Positions 12,391-12,582 of a DNA stretch of 12,582 bases are shown in pieces. Made by a program: the position numbers and the translations under genes. The DNA lies in contig JAZDOR010000230.1 in assembly GCA_043798435.1 (NCBI GenBank), positions 1 to 12,582 of the forward strand, read 5' to 3'. The notes below the pieces were generated by a model. It did no database searches and was not told the DNA's origin. It saw only the letters and a list, made by a program, of their open reading frames with translations. Position 1 is the first letter of the stretch. Each line of letters starts with the position of its first letter. Source of the stretch: JAGUXG01 sp043798435 (GTDB taxonomy: Bacteria; UBA9089; UBA9088; JAGUXG01).

Positions 12391-12395
12391 GGTAT

Positions 12396-12470
12396 ATGAA
12401 AAGATTTTTGATGATCTGTTTGGTGGCTTTGGGGATGGCTCCAATACTGTTCGGAATGATAATTTTATAA
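12396..12470 (+). CDS. Possible 24-residue single-span membrane peptide
   Basis: Reads MKRFLMICLVALGMAPILFG then MIIL: two basic residues followed by an unbroken hydrophobic stretch, as in a membrane-spanning peptide or an isolated signal sequence. The upstream ribosome site is weak (AAGG at 12389-12392). Single-span peptides of this size include type I toxins and small membrane regulators, but nothing else supports either role. It could also be the remnant of a truncated secreted protein. Confidence 0.3.
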   Translation: MKRFLMICLVALGMAPILFGMIIL

Positions 12471-12506
12471 TACTTGTTAGATATTAAATTTACCAAAAGG
12501 AAGTCA

Positions 12507-12582
12507 ATGATAGCAAGGAATTTTTTGTTTATGGGGTGTATTTATAGAAATGCTATGGAGGTGAACGGTTACATAAGTAGTT
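12507..12582 (+). CDS. Possible partial ORF running off the right edge
   Basis: An ATG at 12507 with AAGGA at 12497-12501 (five-base spacing) opens a frame, MIARNFLFMGCIYRNAMEVN onward, that is still open at the last base. Only 25 residues are visible and no family is recognised. It spans the TGAACGGTTACA repeat motif, which argues against it being coding. Confidence 0.2.
   Translation, partial: MIARNFLFMGCIYRNAMEVNGYISS

Larger units (their letters stand above)
12266..12582. other. Right-edge region with micro-ORFs and no recognised gene
   Basis: About 317 bp without a recognisable gene. AAAGGAGGTGAT (12288-12299) is a near-ideal Shine-Dalgarno but leads only to a 6-codon frame. Two more short frames follow (12337-12390 and 12396-12470), and another opens at 12507 and runs off the edge. 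CACCGAAAGGTG (12344-12355) is a GAAA-capped hairpin. TGAACGGTTACA (12562-12573) is a copy of the motif that ends the palindromic elements. Confidence 0.5.

Noticed and set aside
12301..12395. c-di-GMP-I (GEMM) riboswitch
   Set aside because: A GAAA-capped hairpin followed by AAAAGC looks superficially similar, but the conserved ACGCAAAGCC core and the second receptor helix cannot be found.

Overview
The window looks like chromosomal DNA from an uncultured, moderately AT-rich bacterium with an outer membrane, because a type IV pilus secretin is present. The gene set (PilP/PilQ, a TyrZ-type tyrosyl-tRNA synthetase, TrpD, a UVR-containing ClpC) is ordinary. The intergenic DNA is full of short palindromic and heptanucleotide repeats. 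Together with ClpC in an apparent diderm, this recalls candidate-phylum genomes such as Desantisbacteria or Omnitrophota. That placement is an impression and was not tested.

Layout. Bases 1-140 hold the truncated end of a palindromic repeat. The plus-strand pair pilP-pilQ (199-2405) follows, overlapping by 4 bp. A long inverted repeat separates it from a minus-strand block read right to left: clpC (6162-8591), mntA-hepT (5621-6034 and 5214-5624, a nucleotidyltransferase/HEPN toxin-antitoxin pair), trpD (4169-5176) and tyrS (2568-3725). About 440 bp of nested repeats lie between trpD and tyrS. The divergent spacer 8592-8953 carries a clpC promoter reading left, an ABC-operon promoter reading right, and 16 tandem copies of TACCTGA/CACCTGA that fall inside the predicted clpC leader. 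The plus strand then has a two-gene ABC-2-type exporter (8954-11337), a second copy of the palindromic element (about 11393-11542), a DUF6036-like nucleotidyltransferase broken by a one-base frameshift (11601-12056, conserved tail continuing to 12114), an overlapping 58-residue partner (12089-12265), and a 300-bp tail with several micro-ORFs.

How the parts relate. PilP and PilQ build the outer-membrane gate of a type IV pilus. ClpC would deliver substrates to ClpP. TyrS and TrpD are housekeeping enzymes without their usual partners in view. MntA and HepT form a complete antitoxin-toxin pair with its own promoter, inserted between clpC and trpD. The exporter has an ATPase and a 12-TM permease of unknown substrate.

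The most interesting layer is non-coding. Several different 7-bp tandem arrays occupy successive intergenic regions. A 34-bp repeat sits exactly 6 nt after both ABC stop codons and also at the mntA promoter. A TGAACGNTTACA-like motif recurs five times. Three genes have -10 boxes so close to the start codon that their mRNAs should be leaderless or nearly so. No tRNA, rRNA, CRISPR array or transposase was seen.
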